From Viridibacillus arenosi (GTDB taxonomy: Bacteria; Bacillota; Bacilli; Bacillales_A; Planococcaceae), in assembly GCF_001955655.1 (NCBI RefSeq), contig NZ_MSPW01000013.1, positions 1 to 64,000 of the forward strand: a stretch of 64,000 bases of DNA. Reading direction: 5' to 3'. Shown here one piece after another: positions 1-8,903 of the stretch. Position numbers and translations under genes: made by a program. Each line of letters starts with the position of its first letter. The first letter of the stretch is position 1. The notes beneath the pieces were generated by a model. That model did no database searches and had not been told where the DNA came from. It worked only from the letters and a program-made list of their open reading frames with translations.

Positions 1-125
1 GATATCTATTTTCGTTTTGATCCACCAACAGAGTTGATGTTCAAAAACATTTATTGATTAACGTCTTGCATGTTCAGTTTTCAAGGTTCATTTTGTTGTT
101 ATTGTAATCGCTTGTTGCAGCGACT
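1..125 (-). promoter_or_regulatory. rRNA operon leader (partial)
   Basis: The transcribed region downstream of P2 contains, on the minus strand, CCTTGAAAACTGAACATG (about 69-86). This kind of sequence recurs in Bacillales rrn leaders and spacers next to the antitermination and processing sites. No gene was found here, and the leader continues off the left edge. Confidence 0.55.
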
Positions 126-130
126 TTAAT

Positions 131-159
131 ATCTTAACATCTTTCATTTTTGATGTCAA
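131..159 (-). promoter_or_regulatory. rRNA operon promoter P2
   Basis: Minus-strand TTGACA (154-159), a 17-base spacer and TAAGAT (131-136) form a near-consensus sigma-A promoter. An AT-rich UP-like stretch lies upstream (about 160-215). With P1 and the leader sequence it predicts a 16S rRNA gene just beyond position 1. Confidence 0.75.
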
Positions 160-228
160 TAACTTTTTTGAAAAAGTTTTTTGAGTGAAAGTTTTAAGTT
201 TTAACAACACGTCTTAGCGACAATTAAT

Positions 229-258
229 ATAATACAATAGTGTCGATACTCATGTCAA
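229..258 (-). promoter_or_regulatory. rRNA operon promoter P1
   Basis: Read on the minus strand, TTGACA (253-258) is followed after 18 bases by TATTAT (229-234). It lies about 98 bp upstream of a second perfect promoter, the tandem P1/P2 layout typical of Bacillales rrn operons. It points out of the left edge of the window, away from ygxA. The rRNA genes themselves are not in the window. Confidence 0.7.
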
Positions 259-267
259 CACTTTTTC

Positions 268-297
268 TAAAAAAATCCGAGGCGTTTTAAACGCCTC
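268..297 (-). terminator. terminator of ygxA
   Basis: A GC-rich palindrome GAGGCGTTT/AAACGCCTC (279-297) is followed on the minus strand by a T-rich tract (268-276). It sits 14 bp after the ygxA stop and separates it from the rRNA promoter. Confidence 0.8.
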
Positions 298-310
298 AAT
301 TAATATACAA

Positions 311-1186
311 CTATTCAGCGATTTCTTCAACCTTATAATCTCTATGATATATGTTATTTCCTTTAGTCTCTACACGCTCTACAGAGATGTAGCCTTTATC
401 TATTAAGTATTCGATGAAAACTTCAAGGTTAACTGAATAGTTTTTCAGCTCCTCTTGTTCATGCAATTCTTGAATTGTCCAAAAGTCTTTCTTAGACATT
501 ACTTCTATTACATGTGTTGCTCCATCTGCAGTACGAGAATGAATAAAGAACTCGCTTGCTAAAAATAATAACTCTAATCGTTTATCCAACGATTCTTCAC
601 TTGTAATAAGTTCTTCATATAATTTATAAATGGCTGGATCAATTTGTTTTACTTGCGACCACACTGTAACCTCAGGGTACATTCCTTTATCCATTACAGC
701 AAGTCGAGCTAAATGATGCAATGATTCAACAACATGATTATAGGCATCTAAGTAATTTTTCTCTTCGAAACATACTTTACCTTCTAAGTATCTTCGTATA
801 AGCTTTGCAAACTCAATACCCATTTTAATTTTCCGACCATAAAAAGGGAACTCCTTCAGTTCCTTTTTTAAATTAAAAAGATACTCATTACGATCGAATA
901 ATACTTTTCCAAAGAATAGCCAGTCGACTATCTTCTTATTAGTTCCTACTAATAACCATTTGTTTAACTGCTTCTCCGTAATAATGTGCATAGCAGCTTT
1001 TTTATCTTTAAATGTATAATGTTTCGTAAAGACTGGTCGGTCACTTTGTTTTGTAATAATAAGAAGTACCGTATCAAATGTATCTGTTATCGGGCTAACT
1101 TCTTCCCTTTTTTCTATTAAAATTACACCTATTGTATTCGGGTGACTTGCTCGTTCTTGGTATATGGGTCGTAGTAGCTGCTCCAT
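311..1186 (-). CDS. ygxA: YgxA-like nucleotidyltransferase-domain protein
   Basis: A 291-residue soluble protein starting MEQLLRPIYQERA. The open frame extends 28 codons upstream, but AGGAGGATC sits six or seven bases before the ATG at 1186, so that start is chosen. It matches the YgxA family, which is predicted to have a nucleotidyltransferase fold and has no established substrate. The position, next to ygzB and perR with an rRNA operon beyond, matches the B. subtilis order as I remember it. It is transcribed alone and ends at its own terminator. Function is unknown; only the family call is firm. Confidence 0.75.
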   Translation of the reverse strand: MEQLLRPIYQERASHPNTIGVILIEKREEVSPITDTFDTVLLIITKQSDRPVFTKHYTFKDKKAAMHIITEKQLNKWLLVGTNKKIVDWLFFGKVLFDRNEYLFNLKKELKEFPFYGRKIKMGIEFAKLIRRYLEGKVCFEEKNYLDAYNHVVESLHHLARLAVMDKGMYPEVTVWSQVKQIDPAIYKLYEELITSEESLDKRLELLFLASEFFIHSRTADGATHVIEVMSKKDFWTIQELHEQEELKNYSVNLEVFIEYLIDKGYISVERVETKGNNIYHRDYKVEEIAE

Positions 1187-1326
1187 AATGATCCTCCTAT
1201 AGTCAATAGTCAATTTACTCTGTCTTAAACGTTCGACAAAAATAATAAGATTCCTGCATAAAATTTTCACTTCATATTACGATATCATTTTGTGTTATAG
1301 TATGTTGTAGATTAGGAGGCTTACAA

Positions 1327-1683
1327 ATGAAACCATATAAAAATAAGATAAATAAAATCCGTTCATTTGCTTTATCTCTCATATTTATAGGCTTTATCAT
1401 CATGTACGGCGCCATTTTCTTCAGAGAACACCAATGGTTAGTTATTATCTTCATGACACTAGGTATCCTCTGTATTCTTGGAAGTACTTTTGTATATGGA
1501 TGGATTGGATTCCTTTCAACCCGAGCAGTATTAGTAGAATGTCCGGGGTGCCATAAACACACAAAAGTGCTTGGACGTGTAGATATGTGTATGTATTGCA
1601 ATGAACCACTTACTTTAGATCCTTCATTAGAAGGACAAGAGTTTGATCAATCATTAAACAATCGCACAAAGCGTAATGATTAA
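1327..1683 (+). CDS. ygzB: YgzB-family membrane protein (DUF2614)
   Basis: A 118-residue protein with two hydrophobic segments (about residues 13-32 and 38-62) followed by a small Cys-rich tail with two CxxC pairs (CPGCHKH and CMYCNEP), which looks like a zinc ribbon. The start has a strong site, TTAGGAGGCTTACAAATG. It is divergent from ygxA and convergent with perR, the same arrangement I recall around perR in Bacillus. No function is established. The CxxC pairs suggest metal or redox binding on the cytoplasmic side, which is inference. Confidence 0.85.
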   Translation: MKPYKNKINKIRSFALSLIFIGFIIMYGAIFFREHQWLVIIFMTLGILCILGSTFVYGWIGFLSTRAVLVECPGCHKHTKVLGRVDMCMYCNEPLTLDPSLEGQEFDQSLNNRTKRND

Positions 1684-1691
1684 TGCCTTCA

Positions 1692-1722
1692 CCCCGTTAC
1701 TAAATTGTAACGGGGGTTTTTT
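1692..1722 (+). terminator. terminator of ygzB
   Basis: Nine-base-pair stem CCCCGTTAC/GTAACGGGG (1692-1700 with 1707-1715) followed by GTTTTTTATT. Confidence 0.9.
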
Positions 1723-1800
1723 ATTGAAAAACCATTAAATAGTTTACCATAAAAAGAAGCTACCTATGTGTCATTCTTGACAGTTAAGTAGCTCCCTTAC

Positions 1801-2244
1801 TTATTGAACTTTCGTAGCTTGCTCAGAACACGTCGGACAAGTTCCGTAAATTTCCATTCTGTGCGAGTTGATTTTGAAGCCAGTGACATGAGCGGCGAAA
1901 TGTTCAACCTCATCAAGTCCTGGGTAATGGAAGTCTACAATCTTCCCACAACCTTCACAAATAATGTGATAGTGCTTATTTGTAACAAAATCAAAACGAC
2001 TTGCGCTATCACCATATGTTAATTCTTTCACTAAACCTGATTCTCGGAATACACGAAGATTATTATAAACCGTTGCTACACTCATATTAGGGAATTTCCC
2101 TTCAAGTGCTTTGTATATTTCATCAGCTGTTGGATGTGACATTGTTTCGATTAAGTACTCTAAAATAGCATGACGTTGGGGGGTGATCCTTACGCCTGTT
2201 GTCTTTAGCGTGTCTAGAGCGCTTTTCAATTGCACTTCAGTCAT
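1801..2244 (-). CDS. perR: Peroxide-responsive repressor PerR (Fur family)
   Basis: A 147-residue Fur-family metalloregulator. The ATG at 2244 (MTEVQLK) is chosen because GAGGTG lies seven bases before it; the frame continues upstream through a second ATG and a TTG. The N-terminal winged helix includes [11 protein letters not shown]. The C-terminal half has both structural zinc pairs, CEGCGK and CPTCS, and the His/Asp-rich regulatory metal region ([12 protein letters not shown]). Position next to bcp and under its own Per box favours PerR over Fur or Zur. Peroxide oxidises regulatory His residues and releases it from DNA, inducing targets. Confidence 0.93.
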   Translation of the reverse strand: MTEVQLKSALDTLKTTGVRITPQRHAILEYLIETMSHPTADEIYKALEGKFPNMSVATVYNNLRVFRESGLVKELTYGDSASRFDFVTNKHYHIICEGCGKIVDFHYPGLDEVEHFAAHVTGFKINSHRMEIYGTCPTCSEQATKVQ

Positions 2245-2277
2245 CGCCATGCACCTCAATTCATAAAAATTATTAGT

Positions 2278-2292
2278 TTATAATTGTTATAA
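2278..2292 (-). promoter_or_regulatory. Per box upstream of perR
   Basis: The sequence TTATAATTGTTATAA (plus strand) matches the Per box TTATAATNATTATAA at every defined position but one. It lies 34-48 bp before the perR start, which implies autoregulation. Confidence 0.8.
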
Positions 2293-2490
2293 TTAGTTTA
2301 CTTAAAAACTAGGGCAAATGTCAACATATCCATCTATGAGTCACCTTTTTGTTCTGGTTTTTAATAAGGATAATTTACTAAGCATCAAAAATTAGCTCTA
2401 ATTATCAAAAATATATCATTTTATTCCTTGTATCATTCTCAATTGCTCCTAGTTAATGATACTTTCACCTACTACTATAAAAGTTCCTGA

Positions 2491-3435
2491 CTAATAACCT
2501 CTGGTAATATCCATTTTGTTAATAAGGTCTGTATCTCCCTCTAGCCACTTTGTTAAGTTAGGTTTGAAAATCTCTAAACTACGCTCCAAATACCTAGAAG
2601 AATGACTTGAGACATGAGGCGAAACAGTAACAGTACTCATCTGCCAAAAAGGATGATCTGCTGGTAACGGTTCTTCTTCATATACATCTAAAACTGCATG
2701 TGCGATTTCTCCTGCATTCAATGCGTTTATCAATACATCTGTGGATACTAAATCGCCGCGGCCAAAGTTCATGAATAATGCACTACCTTTCATCGCTTTG
2801 AAATGTTCACTATTTAATAAATGTTGTGTATCTGGAGTACTTGGTAAGACCGAAATAACTATATCAGCACTTGGTAATTCCTTTAGCAATGCACTAAAAG
2901 AAATCATATCATCCATATAATCTGCCGTATTTCCTGAGCGATTACACCCTATAGTATGTACGCCAAAAGCTTGCAACAATCGGCCAATCTCGGAACCAAT
3001 TGCACCCGGTCCTAAAATAAGAGCGGTAGAACCATGAAGTTCCGTTGCTTTAGACTTACGGTTCCATTCAGCTTTTTGCTCTTGTTCATAGATCCATGCG
3101 AGTCCACGTTTATATGATAGAATGTGGGCAAGTACAGATTCTGCCATCGGGACTTTATGAATGCCACGTACATTAGAAACAACAATACCACGTTCAGCAA
3201 TTTCCTTTTGAGGCATTTTCTCTATCCCTGCCGAAGCAACCATTATCCATTTTAGCTTCTTCGCTAACCTTATTTGCTCCGCTTCAATATCTTCACCATA
3301 AGTAACTATAACTTCTGCCTCTTTTAATACAGTATGATCCATATTGTCATGGAAGATAAAATCAATCGTAGGGAAATCTTGTATTAGTCCCTCTTTTAAA
3401 TCTGGTCTTGGATCAAAAGTAAAATATACTATCAT
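2491..3435 (-). CDS. D-2-hydroxyacid dehydrogenase family protein
   Basis: A 314-residue NAD(P)-dependent oxidoreductase of the phosphoglycerate/D-lactate dehydrogenase family. The Rossmann motif LGPGAIGSEIG is near residue 140. The catalytic residues are in place: Arg in MNFGRGD, Glu in DVYEEEPLP and His in SPHVSSH. Only 2 bp separate it from bcp upstream, so the two are probably co-transcribed. The 2-oxoacid substrate cannot be read from sequence, and it lacks the regulatory ACT domain of SerA. Confidence 0.85.
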   Translation of the reverse strand: MIVYFTFDPRPDLKEGLIQDFPTIDFIFHDNMDHTVLKEAEVIVTYGEDIEAEQIRLAKKLKWIMVASAGIEKMPQKEIAERGIVVSNVRGIHKVPMAESVLAHILSYKRGLAWIYEQEQKAEWNRKSKATELHGSTALILGPGAIGSEIGRLLQAFGVHTIGCNRSGNTADYMDDMISFSALLKELPSADIVISVLPSTPDTQHLLNSEHFKAMKGSALFMNFGRGDLVSTDVLINALNAGEIAHAVLDVYEEEPLPADHPFWQMSTVTVSPHVSSHSSRYLERSLEIFKPNLTKWLEGDTDLINKMDITRGY

Positions 3436-3437
3436 AA

Positions 3438-3911
3438 CTATTCCCCCTTCTCCCGTATATAAGTTAGCACATCTTCAATATGTCCCTTCACCCGGACTTT
3501 GCGCCACTCTTTAATAATTACCCCATTTTCGTCTATCATAAAAGTAGAGCGTTCGATACCCATATATTCACGTCCGTACATTTTCTTCAATTTCCAAACG
3601 CCGTATTTTTCCGCAACTGCATGATCCTCATCTACTAATAGCGAAAATGGTAAACCATGTTTTTCTATAAATTTCTCATGTCTTTTTTCATCATCAGGAC
3701 TTACTCCTAAAATAACAGTATTTAAATCAGAGAAATCACTATGAAAGTCTCTAAATTCACGTGCCTCTGTTGTACAACCAGGTGTCATATCTTTTGGGTA
3801 AAAATAGAGCACTACCGATTTCTTTCCATTATAATCTGCGAGCGATACCAGTTCACCCTGTTCATTTTTCAGAGTGAAATTTGGTGCTTGTTGTCCTTCT
3901 AGTACAGTCAT
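3438..3911 (-). CDS. bcp: Thioredoxin-dependent peroxiredoxin Bcp
   Basis: A 157-residue AhpC/TSA-fold peroxidase of the Bcp/PrxQ type. It reduces peroxides through the peroxidatic cysteine in DMTPGCTTEAREFRD; the Thr and Arg of the active site are present. This is the only cysteine in the protein. The resolving cysteine found five residues downstream in two-cysteine members is absent (Glu-Ala-Arg there), so it must act as a one-Cys enzyme. A ribosome site AGGAGGATTAAAT precedes the start. A degenerate Per box lies upstream. Confidence 0.92.
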   Translation of the reverse strand: MTVLEGQQAPNFTLKNEQGELVSLADYNGKKSVVLYFYPKDMTPGCTTEAREFRDFHSDFSDLNTVILGVSPDDEKRHEKFIEKHGLPFSLLVDEDHAVAEKYGVWKLKKMYGREYMGIERSTFMIDENGVIIKEWRKVRVKGHIEDVLTYIREKGE

Positions 3912-3932
3912 ATTTAATCCTCCTATTCACTT

Positions 3933-3947
3933 TTACAATAATTGTAT
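3933..3947 (-). promoter_or_regulatory. possible degenerate Per box before bcp
   Basis: TTACAATAATTGTAT is a symmetric sequence that agrees with the Per box at 12 of 15 positions, 22 bp before the bcp start. The symmetry of the deviations (C and G) makes it credible, but it is weaker than the perR and zosA boxes. Confidence 0.4.
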
Positions 3948-4100
3948 CAATTTTTTGAAGAAACGTCGTTTTTTTGTCTACACTATAGGTTACTATCATA
4001 AGTTAATTAAGCTCATGAATAATCCGTTGTTGACCATCTTGAGGTAATCGGTTAAAGTAGCGGAATACTAGTATACAGAAAGAGAGGTTACCCATTTCAA

Positions 4101-5192
4101 ATGAAATTAGGTGCCCGTATTTTAAAAACAGGTTTAGCTATTGTATTTGCACTATATATTGCAAATTTGCTTAACTTACCATCACCCGTCTTTGCCGGCA
4201 TTGCTGCTATTTTCGCAATCCAACCATCTATTTATCGCTCTTATTTAACAATTTTAGAACAAGTACAATCGAATCTAATCGGTGCTGCAATAGCTGTTTC
4301 ATTTGGTCTACTATTCGGCCATCAATATGTAGCCGTTGGATTAGCTGCTATCATAACTATTTCTATCGTCATTCGACTTGGTTTGGAAAATTGTATTTCC
4401 TTATCTCTTGTAACCGTCATCGCGATTTTAGAAGTTCAAGGTGATGATTTTCTTACTTTCGGTTTGATTCGATTTGTTACAGTACTCATCGGGGTACTTG
4501 CAGCATTCATCGTCAACCTAGTATTTTTACCACCTCGTTATGAAACAAGATTATTTCAATCCATCAATCTGTTGCAGGATGAAATTATTCGCTGGACTCG
4601 TCTTGCAGTTCGTCAAGCATCTGAACATACATCAACAAAACAGTCTTTGCGGAAATTAAAAGAGCATCATTTGAAACTCAACCAGTTATATTTATTTTAT
4701 AAGGAAGAACGTAGATATATAAAAAATGAAAAGCATGTAAAAGCAAGAAAGCTTGTTGTTTATAGACAAATGATTACAACATCGAAGAAAAGTTTAGAAG
4801 TTTTACAAAGACTACATTTACATGAGAACGAGTTATCAAAACTTCCTGAGCAGTTTCATATTATGATTCAAGAACGTTTAGATTTCCTACTTACTTATCA
4901 CGAACAACTCTTTTTGAAATATTCTGGGAAACTAAAGCCTGATCATAAGGCTTGGATTGGTCAAGAGGAATATTTACAAAGAAACGAAGTAATGGATATT
5001 TTCGCAGAACAAATTGCAATTTCACGCGAAAATGATGAGGACGAAGAATTTTCAAGCTATCATTTACTGCATATACTCTCTCGTATTTTAGATTACGAAG
5101 AAAACTTAGAGCATTTAGATACTCTTATTATGTCATATCAAAATCACCATGGTGATGAAATTAAACTTGAAATTGAAGACAGCATATTCTAA
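4101..5192 (+). CDS. Aromatic-acid-exporter-like (FUSC/ArAE) membrane protein
   Basis: A 363-residue protein with about five or six tightly packed hydrophobic segments in residues 10-150, then a long charged, helical cytoplasmic domain. This is the usual plan of single-pass-bundle ArAE (DUF939-type) proteins in Bacillales. Substrates of these proteins are mostly unknown; efflux of aromatic carboxylates is known only for distant members. It resembles B. subtilis YgaE in type and location. AGAGAGG precedes the start. It converges on the peptide transporter operon. Confidence 0.75.
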   Translation: MKLGARILKTGLAIVFALYIANLLNLPSPVFAGIAAIFAIQPSIYRSYLTILEQVQSNLIGAAIAVSFGLLFGHQYVAVGLAAIITISIVIRLGLENCISLSLVTVIAILEVQGDDFLTFGLIRFVTVLIGVLAAFIVNLVFLPPRYETRLFQSINLLQDEIIRWTRLAVRQASEHTSTKQSLRKLKEHHLKLNQLYLFYKEERRYIKNEKHVKARKLVVYRQMITTSKKSLEVLQRLHLHENELSKLPEQFHIMIQERLDFLLTYHEQLFLKYSGKLKPDHKAWIGQEEYLQRNEVMDIFAEQIAISRENDEDEEFSSYHLLHILSRILDYEENLEHLDTLIMSYQNHHGDEIKLEIEDSIF

Positions 5193-5237
5193 AAAAGCAT
5201 CCAATGTATCGTTTTACTCGATACATTGGATGCTTTT
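5193..5237. terminator. bidirectional terminator
   Basis: A 19-bp stem (AAAAGCATCCAATGTATCG and its complement) with a seven-base loop and T/A tracts on both sides. It serves the + strand exporter and the - strand peptide transporter operon. Confidence 0.92.
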
Positions 5238-5242
5238 ATCAT

Positions 5243-6139
5243 TTAATTTTTCATTTTAGGATCAAGAGCATCTCTTAAACCATCCCCCATTAAGTTAAAC
5301 CCTAGAACAGTTAGCATAATCGCTAAACCTGGGAAAATCATAGTCCAAGGAGCATTGATTAAATAGATACGTGCATCAGCTAGCATTTTACCCCACTCTG
5401 GTGTAGGTGCTTCTGCTCCAAGTCCAAGAAAACCAAGTGCAGCCGCTTCAATAATTGCAGATGCGATGGCAAGTGTTCCTTGCACAATGACCGGTGTCAT
5501 CGAATTCGGTAATATATGCGAAAAAAGAATCCGCGCATCTTTCATACCAATCGCTTTTGCAGAAGTAATATACTCTTCTTGCTTTATACTCAATACCTTT
5601 GAACGAATGAGTCTTCCAAAGTTCGGAACATTAATAATTGCAATAGCAATTAAAGCATTTTGCAAAGATGGACCAAGTATTGATACAACTGCAATCGCAA
5701 GTAATATACTTGGAAATGCTAACATAATATCAAAAATTCGTGAGATGATGGTATCAATCCAGCGACCATAATAACCAGCAATAATCCCCAATATACTTCC
5801 TACTACAACAGAACCAATAACTGAAGAAAAACCAACCCATAGTGATATTCTGGCGCCGTGAACGACCCGTGAAAAAATATCCCGACCAAAATCATCTGTA
5901 CCAAACCAATGATCAGCTGATGGTGGCTGTAAACGGTCCTTTAACACTTGATCATTAATTCCCTCTGTAACTAACAATGGACCAATAATAGCTAGAAGGA
6001 TGAAGAATGCAACAATTACTGCCCCTACAAGCGCAGCTTTACTTTTCTTAAAGCTACGCCATGCTTCTTTCCATGGACCAACCGATTGATTTTGTTTAAT
6101 AACTACATCTATAGTTGCATTCGGTGCCATTTCAGACAT
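5243..6139 (-). CDS. Peptide ABC transporter permease (DppC/AppC type)
   Basis: A 298-residue inner permease with an N-terminal OppC_N segment and six membrane spans. The EAA loop is near SAKAIGMKDARILFSHILPN. It is the last gene of the five-gene operon, 17 bp after the B permease, with a good site GGGGGGAGTCCGAT before ATG. With its partner it forms the membrane channel for oligo- or dipeptides. Confidence 0.93.
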   Translation of the reverse strand: MSEMAPNATIDVVIKQNQSVGPWKEAWRSFKKSKAALVGAVIVAFFILLAIIGPLLVTEGINDQVLKDRLQPPSADHWFGTDDFGRDIFSRVVHGARISLWVGFSSVIGSVVVGSILGIIAGYYGRWIDTIISRIFDIMLAFPSILLAIAVVSILGPSLQNALIAIAIINVPNFGRLIRSKVLSIKQEEYITSAKAIGMKDARILFSHILPNSMTPVIVQGTLAIASAIIEAAALGFLGLGAEAPTPEWGKMLADARIYLINAPWTMIFPGLAIMLTVLGFNLMGDGLRDALDPKMKN

Positions 6140-6156
6140 ATCGGACTCCCCCCTCC

Positions 6157-7161
6157 TTAGTCATATTTAATCCTCGGATCAATAAAACTATATAAAATAT
6201 CTACGATTAAATTGATCATAACAAAAACAAAAGCGATCACTAATATACCAGATTGTATAACCGGATAATCACGGAATCCAATAGCATCGTAAATGTAGCG
6301 ACCAATACCAGGCCAACTAAAGATAGTCTCAGTAAGGATAGCACCACCTAATAATAGTCCCATTTGCAAACCAATTACTGTTAATACAGGAATGATGGCA
6401 TTTTTGAGAGCATGTTTGTAAACAACCCAGAACATATTTTGCCCTTTAGCTCGTGCTGTTCGAACATAATCAGAACGCATCACTTCAAGCATACTCGAAC
6501 GTGTCATTCTCGCAATAATTGCCATCGGGATTGTCGCTAATGCAATTGCTGGTAATATTAAATGTTTTAATACATCCCAAAGCTGATCAAATCGACCATG
6601 AATAATCGTATCTACAACATACAAGTATGTAATAGGATCGACAGGATTCCTGGCATCCTCTCTACCTGATGTAGGGAGTAAATCCATTTGAATACCAAAT
6701 ACCCACTGCCCCATTAAACCTAACCAGAAAATAGGCATAGATACACCGATAAGTGCTAAAATCATTGCAAAATAATCAAACCAAGAATTTTGGAACCATG
6801 CTGAAACAATTCCTGCATTCACACCAATGATTACTGCTAAAATCATTGCAAAAAGAGCCAATTCAAATGTCGCTGCTAAATACGGCCACAATTCACTTGA
6901 TACCGTTGCTTTCGTACGCATCGACTCACCTAAATCACCTGTCAATAGATCACCTAAATAATTAACATACTGAATATACCAAGGGTTATCCAATCCTAGG
7001 CTTGCTCGCAATGCCGCTTTCGCTTCTTTTGTAGCCTGCTGTCCTAAAATTACTTGAGCAGGATCACCTGGAATTGCACGTATTATTAAAAATACAATAA
7101 AGGTCATTCCGAGCAAAACCGGGATTAACTGTAGTAGTCTTTTTCCAATATAGTGAAGCAT
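6157..7161 (-). CDS. Peptide ABC transporter permease (DppB/AppB type)
   Basis: A 334-residue permease beginning MLHYIGKRLLQLIPVLLG. The ATG at 7161 is eight bases after GGAGAGG and is preferred over the in-frame GTG nine bases upstream. The family features are the GDPA segment after the first span and the EAA loop at VRTARAKGQNMFWVVYKHAL. It is separated from the binding-protein gene by a terminator-like hairpin. Confidence 0.92.
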   Translation of the reverse strand: MLHYIGKRLLQLIPVLLGMTFIVFLIIRAIPGDPAQVILGQQATKEAKAALRASLGLDNPWYIQYVNYLGDLLTGDLGESMRTKATVSSELWPYLAATFELALFAMILAVIIGVNAGIVSAWFQNSWFDYFAMILALIGVSMPIFWLGLMGQWVFGIQMDLLPTSGREDARNPVDPITYLYVVDTIIHGRFDQLWDVLKHLILPAIALATIPMAIIARMTRSSMLEVMRSDYVRTARAKGQNMFWVVYKHALKNAIIPVLTVIGLQMGLLLGGAILTETIFSWPGIGRYIYDAIGFRDYPVIQSGILVIAFVFVMINLIVDILYSFIDPRIKYD

Positions 7162-7206
7162 TTTCTTCACCTCTCCATCTCAATCGTGTTGAATAATTCT
7201 CGTTTG

Positions 7207-7245
7207 AAAAAACTCGCCTTCCGCCAAATAAGCGAAAGGCGTAGT
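7207..7245 (-). terminator. intra-operon attenuating hairpin
   Basis: On the minus strand AACTACGCCTTTCGC pairs imperfectly with GCGGAAGGCGAGTT and is followed by TTTTTT. It lies between the binding-protein gene and the permeases. Such partial terminators usually let more binding protein be made than permease; that role is inferred. Confidence 0.65.
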
Positions 7246-7258
7246 TTAGTTGTCTAGC

Positions 7259-8872
7259 TTATTTAAAATCTACTTTTTCTAATCTGTCAGAACCAGTTGG
7301 GTGTGGTAATAAGTTAATGACATCTGATTTACTAGCTAATAGTGGTGTAGAGTGAGCCAGCGGAACCCAAGGTGCTTCTTCATTAAAGATTTCTTGAACT
7401 TCTTTGTATATCGCATTACGCTTCTCTTCATCTACTTCTGTTTGAGCTTCAATTAATAATTTGTGTGTTTTAGAATTTTTGTAGTAAGAGTAGTTGTTAC
7501 TGCCGATGCTATCCTCATCAAGAAGGGCATATAAGAAGTTATCAGCATCTCCGTTATCGCCAGTCCAGCCAAGTAAGAATGCATCTGCTTCCCCTTTTTC
7601 AGCTTTATCTAAATATACGCCCCATTCATATGAAACGATTTTGCTCTTCATACCAACGTCAGCTAGGTTCTTTTGAATTGCTTCAGCAATTTTTTGGCCA
7701 TCTGGCATATACGGACGTGGCACAGGCATAGCCCATAATTCGATTTGTTTACCATCATAGCCAGCTTCTTTTAATAGAGCCTTAGCTTTTTCTGGATCAT
7801 ATTCATAGCCTTTAACATCGTCATTGTAACCACCAATTACTGGCGGCATTTGGTTTTTCGCAACTTCAGCTTGACCTTCGAAGAAAGCATCAACAATCGC
7901 TTGCTTATCAATTGCATAGTTCATCGCTTGACGAACTTTTACATTATCAAAAGGTGGTCTCGTTACAGTTAAACCAAGATAACCAATGTTCATAGATGGA
8001 CGTTTAAGTAATTGTAAATCAGCATTACCTTCAATCGATGCAGCATCCGATGGACTAATACCATCTGCTAAATCGATTTCACCTGTTGTTAAAGCATTTA
8101 AACGAGCAGAGTTATCAGGCATAGAACGGAATACCACTTTATCTAGTTTCGGTAATCCTTCTTGCCAATAATCTGGATTCTTTTCAATTGTAATTGAGTC
8201 ATTACGTTTCCAAGAGACAAATTTGAATGGTCCAGTACCTACTGGATTTTCCCCAAATTTATCACCAAACTTTTCAAATGCTGTCGGACTCGCAATAGCG
8301 AATGGACTCATTGCAAGGTTTTTCAAGAATGGAGCTTGAGGTTGTTTTAAAGTGATAACTACTTTTAAATCACCGTCAGCTTTCACAGATTTGATTACTA
8401 GACTTTTATCATCTTTAAAGCCACCAAATACTGATTTAAAGTAAGGGAATTTCTCTGCATCGCCGTTCATCCAGCGTTCAAAGTTTTTCACTACTGCATC
8501 AGCGTTAAAATCAGTGCCATCATGGAATTTTACGCCTTCTTGTAAGTCAAATGTGTAGCTTAAACCATCTTTAGCAGCCTCCCAAGACTTAGCTAAACCA
8601 GGGTTTAATGTTGTATCTTGTTCACCAAAGTTGATTAGTTTTTCATATAAGTTCTCTGTTACTTTGTAAGTCTCTCCCTCTGTTGTAGCAATAGGATCAA
8701 GTGATACAGAATCTCCCCCACGACCAAAGACTAACGTTTTTTCTTTTTTCTCTCCGCCGCCTTTATCATCGCCCTTAACATCATCCTTTTCATCGGATGA
8801 ACATGCTGCTAATGCTGTAGACAACACTAGTAATAACATCAAGCCTAGCGCTAACCATCTCTTTTTCCTCAT
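7259..8872 (-). CDS. Peptide-binding lipoprotein (ABC transporter, family 5)
   Basis: A 537-residue extracellular solute-binding protein. It begins MRKKRWLALGLMLL, with lipobox STALAAC (Cys about residue 24), then a charged linker and the SBP_bac_5 fold (YTFDLQEGVKFHDGT; NPVGTGPFKFVSW). The start at 8872 is ten bases after GGAGG; an alternative ATG is at 8878. The motif GWTGDNGDADNFLY resembles DppA-type dipeptide/heme binders more than classical OppA. It feeds the permease encoded downstream. Confidence 0.92.
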   Translation of the reverse strand: MRKKRWLALGLMLLLVLSTALAACSSDEKDDVKGDDKGGGEKKEKTLVFGRGGDSVSLDPIATTEGETYKVTENLYEKLINFGEQDTTLNPGLAKSWEAAKDGLSYTFDLQEGVKFHDGTDFNADAVVKNFERWMNGDAEKFPYFKSVFGGFKDDKSLVIKSVKADGDLKVVITLKQPQAPFLKNLAMSPFAIASPTAFEKFGDKFGENPVGTGPFKFVSWKRNDSITIEKNPDYWQEGLPKLDKVVFRSMPDNSARLNALTTGEIDLADGISPSDAASIEGNADLQLLKRPSMNIGYLGLTVTRPPFDNVKVRQAMNYAIDKQAIVDAFFEGQAEVAKNQMPPVIGGYNDDVKGYEYDPEKAKALLKEAGYDGKQIELWAMPVPRPYMPDGQKIAEAIQKNLADVGMKSKIVSYEWGVYLDKAEKGEADAFLLGWTGDNGDADNFLYALLDEDSIGSNNYSYYKNSKTHKLLIEAQTEVDEEKRNAIYKEVQEIFNEEAPWVPLAHSTPLLASKSDVINLLPHPTGSDRLEKVDFK

Positions 8873-8903
8873 ATACATAACCCCTCCACACTTTGCTCTA
8901 TTA

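Noticed and set aside
1272-1601. 109-codon frame antisense to ygzB
   Set aside because: Opposite strand to a well-supported gene, no ribosome site, low-complexity translation.
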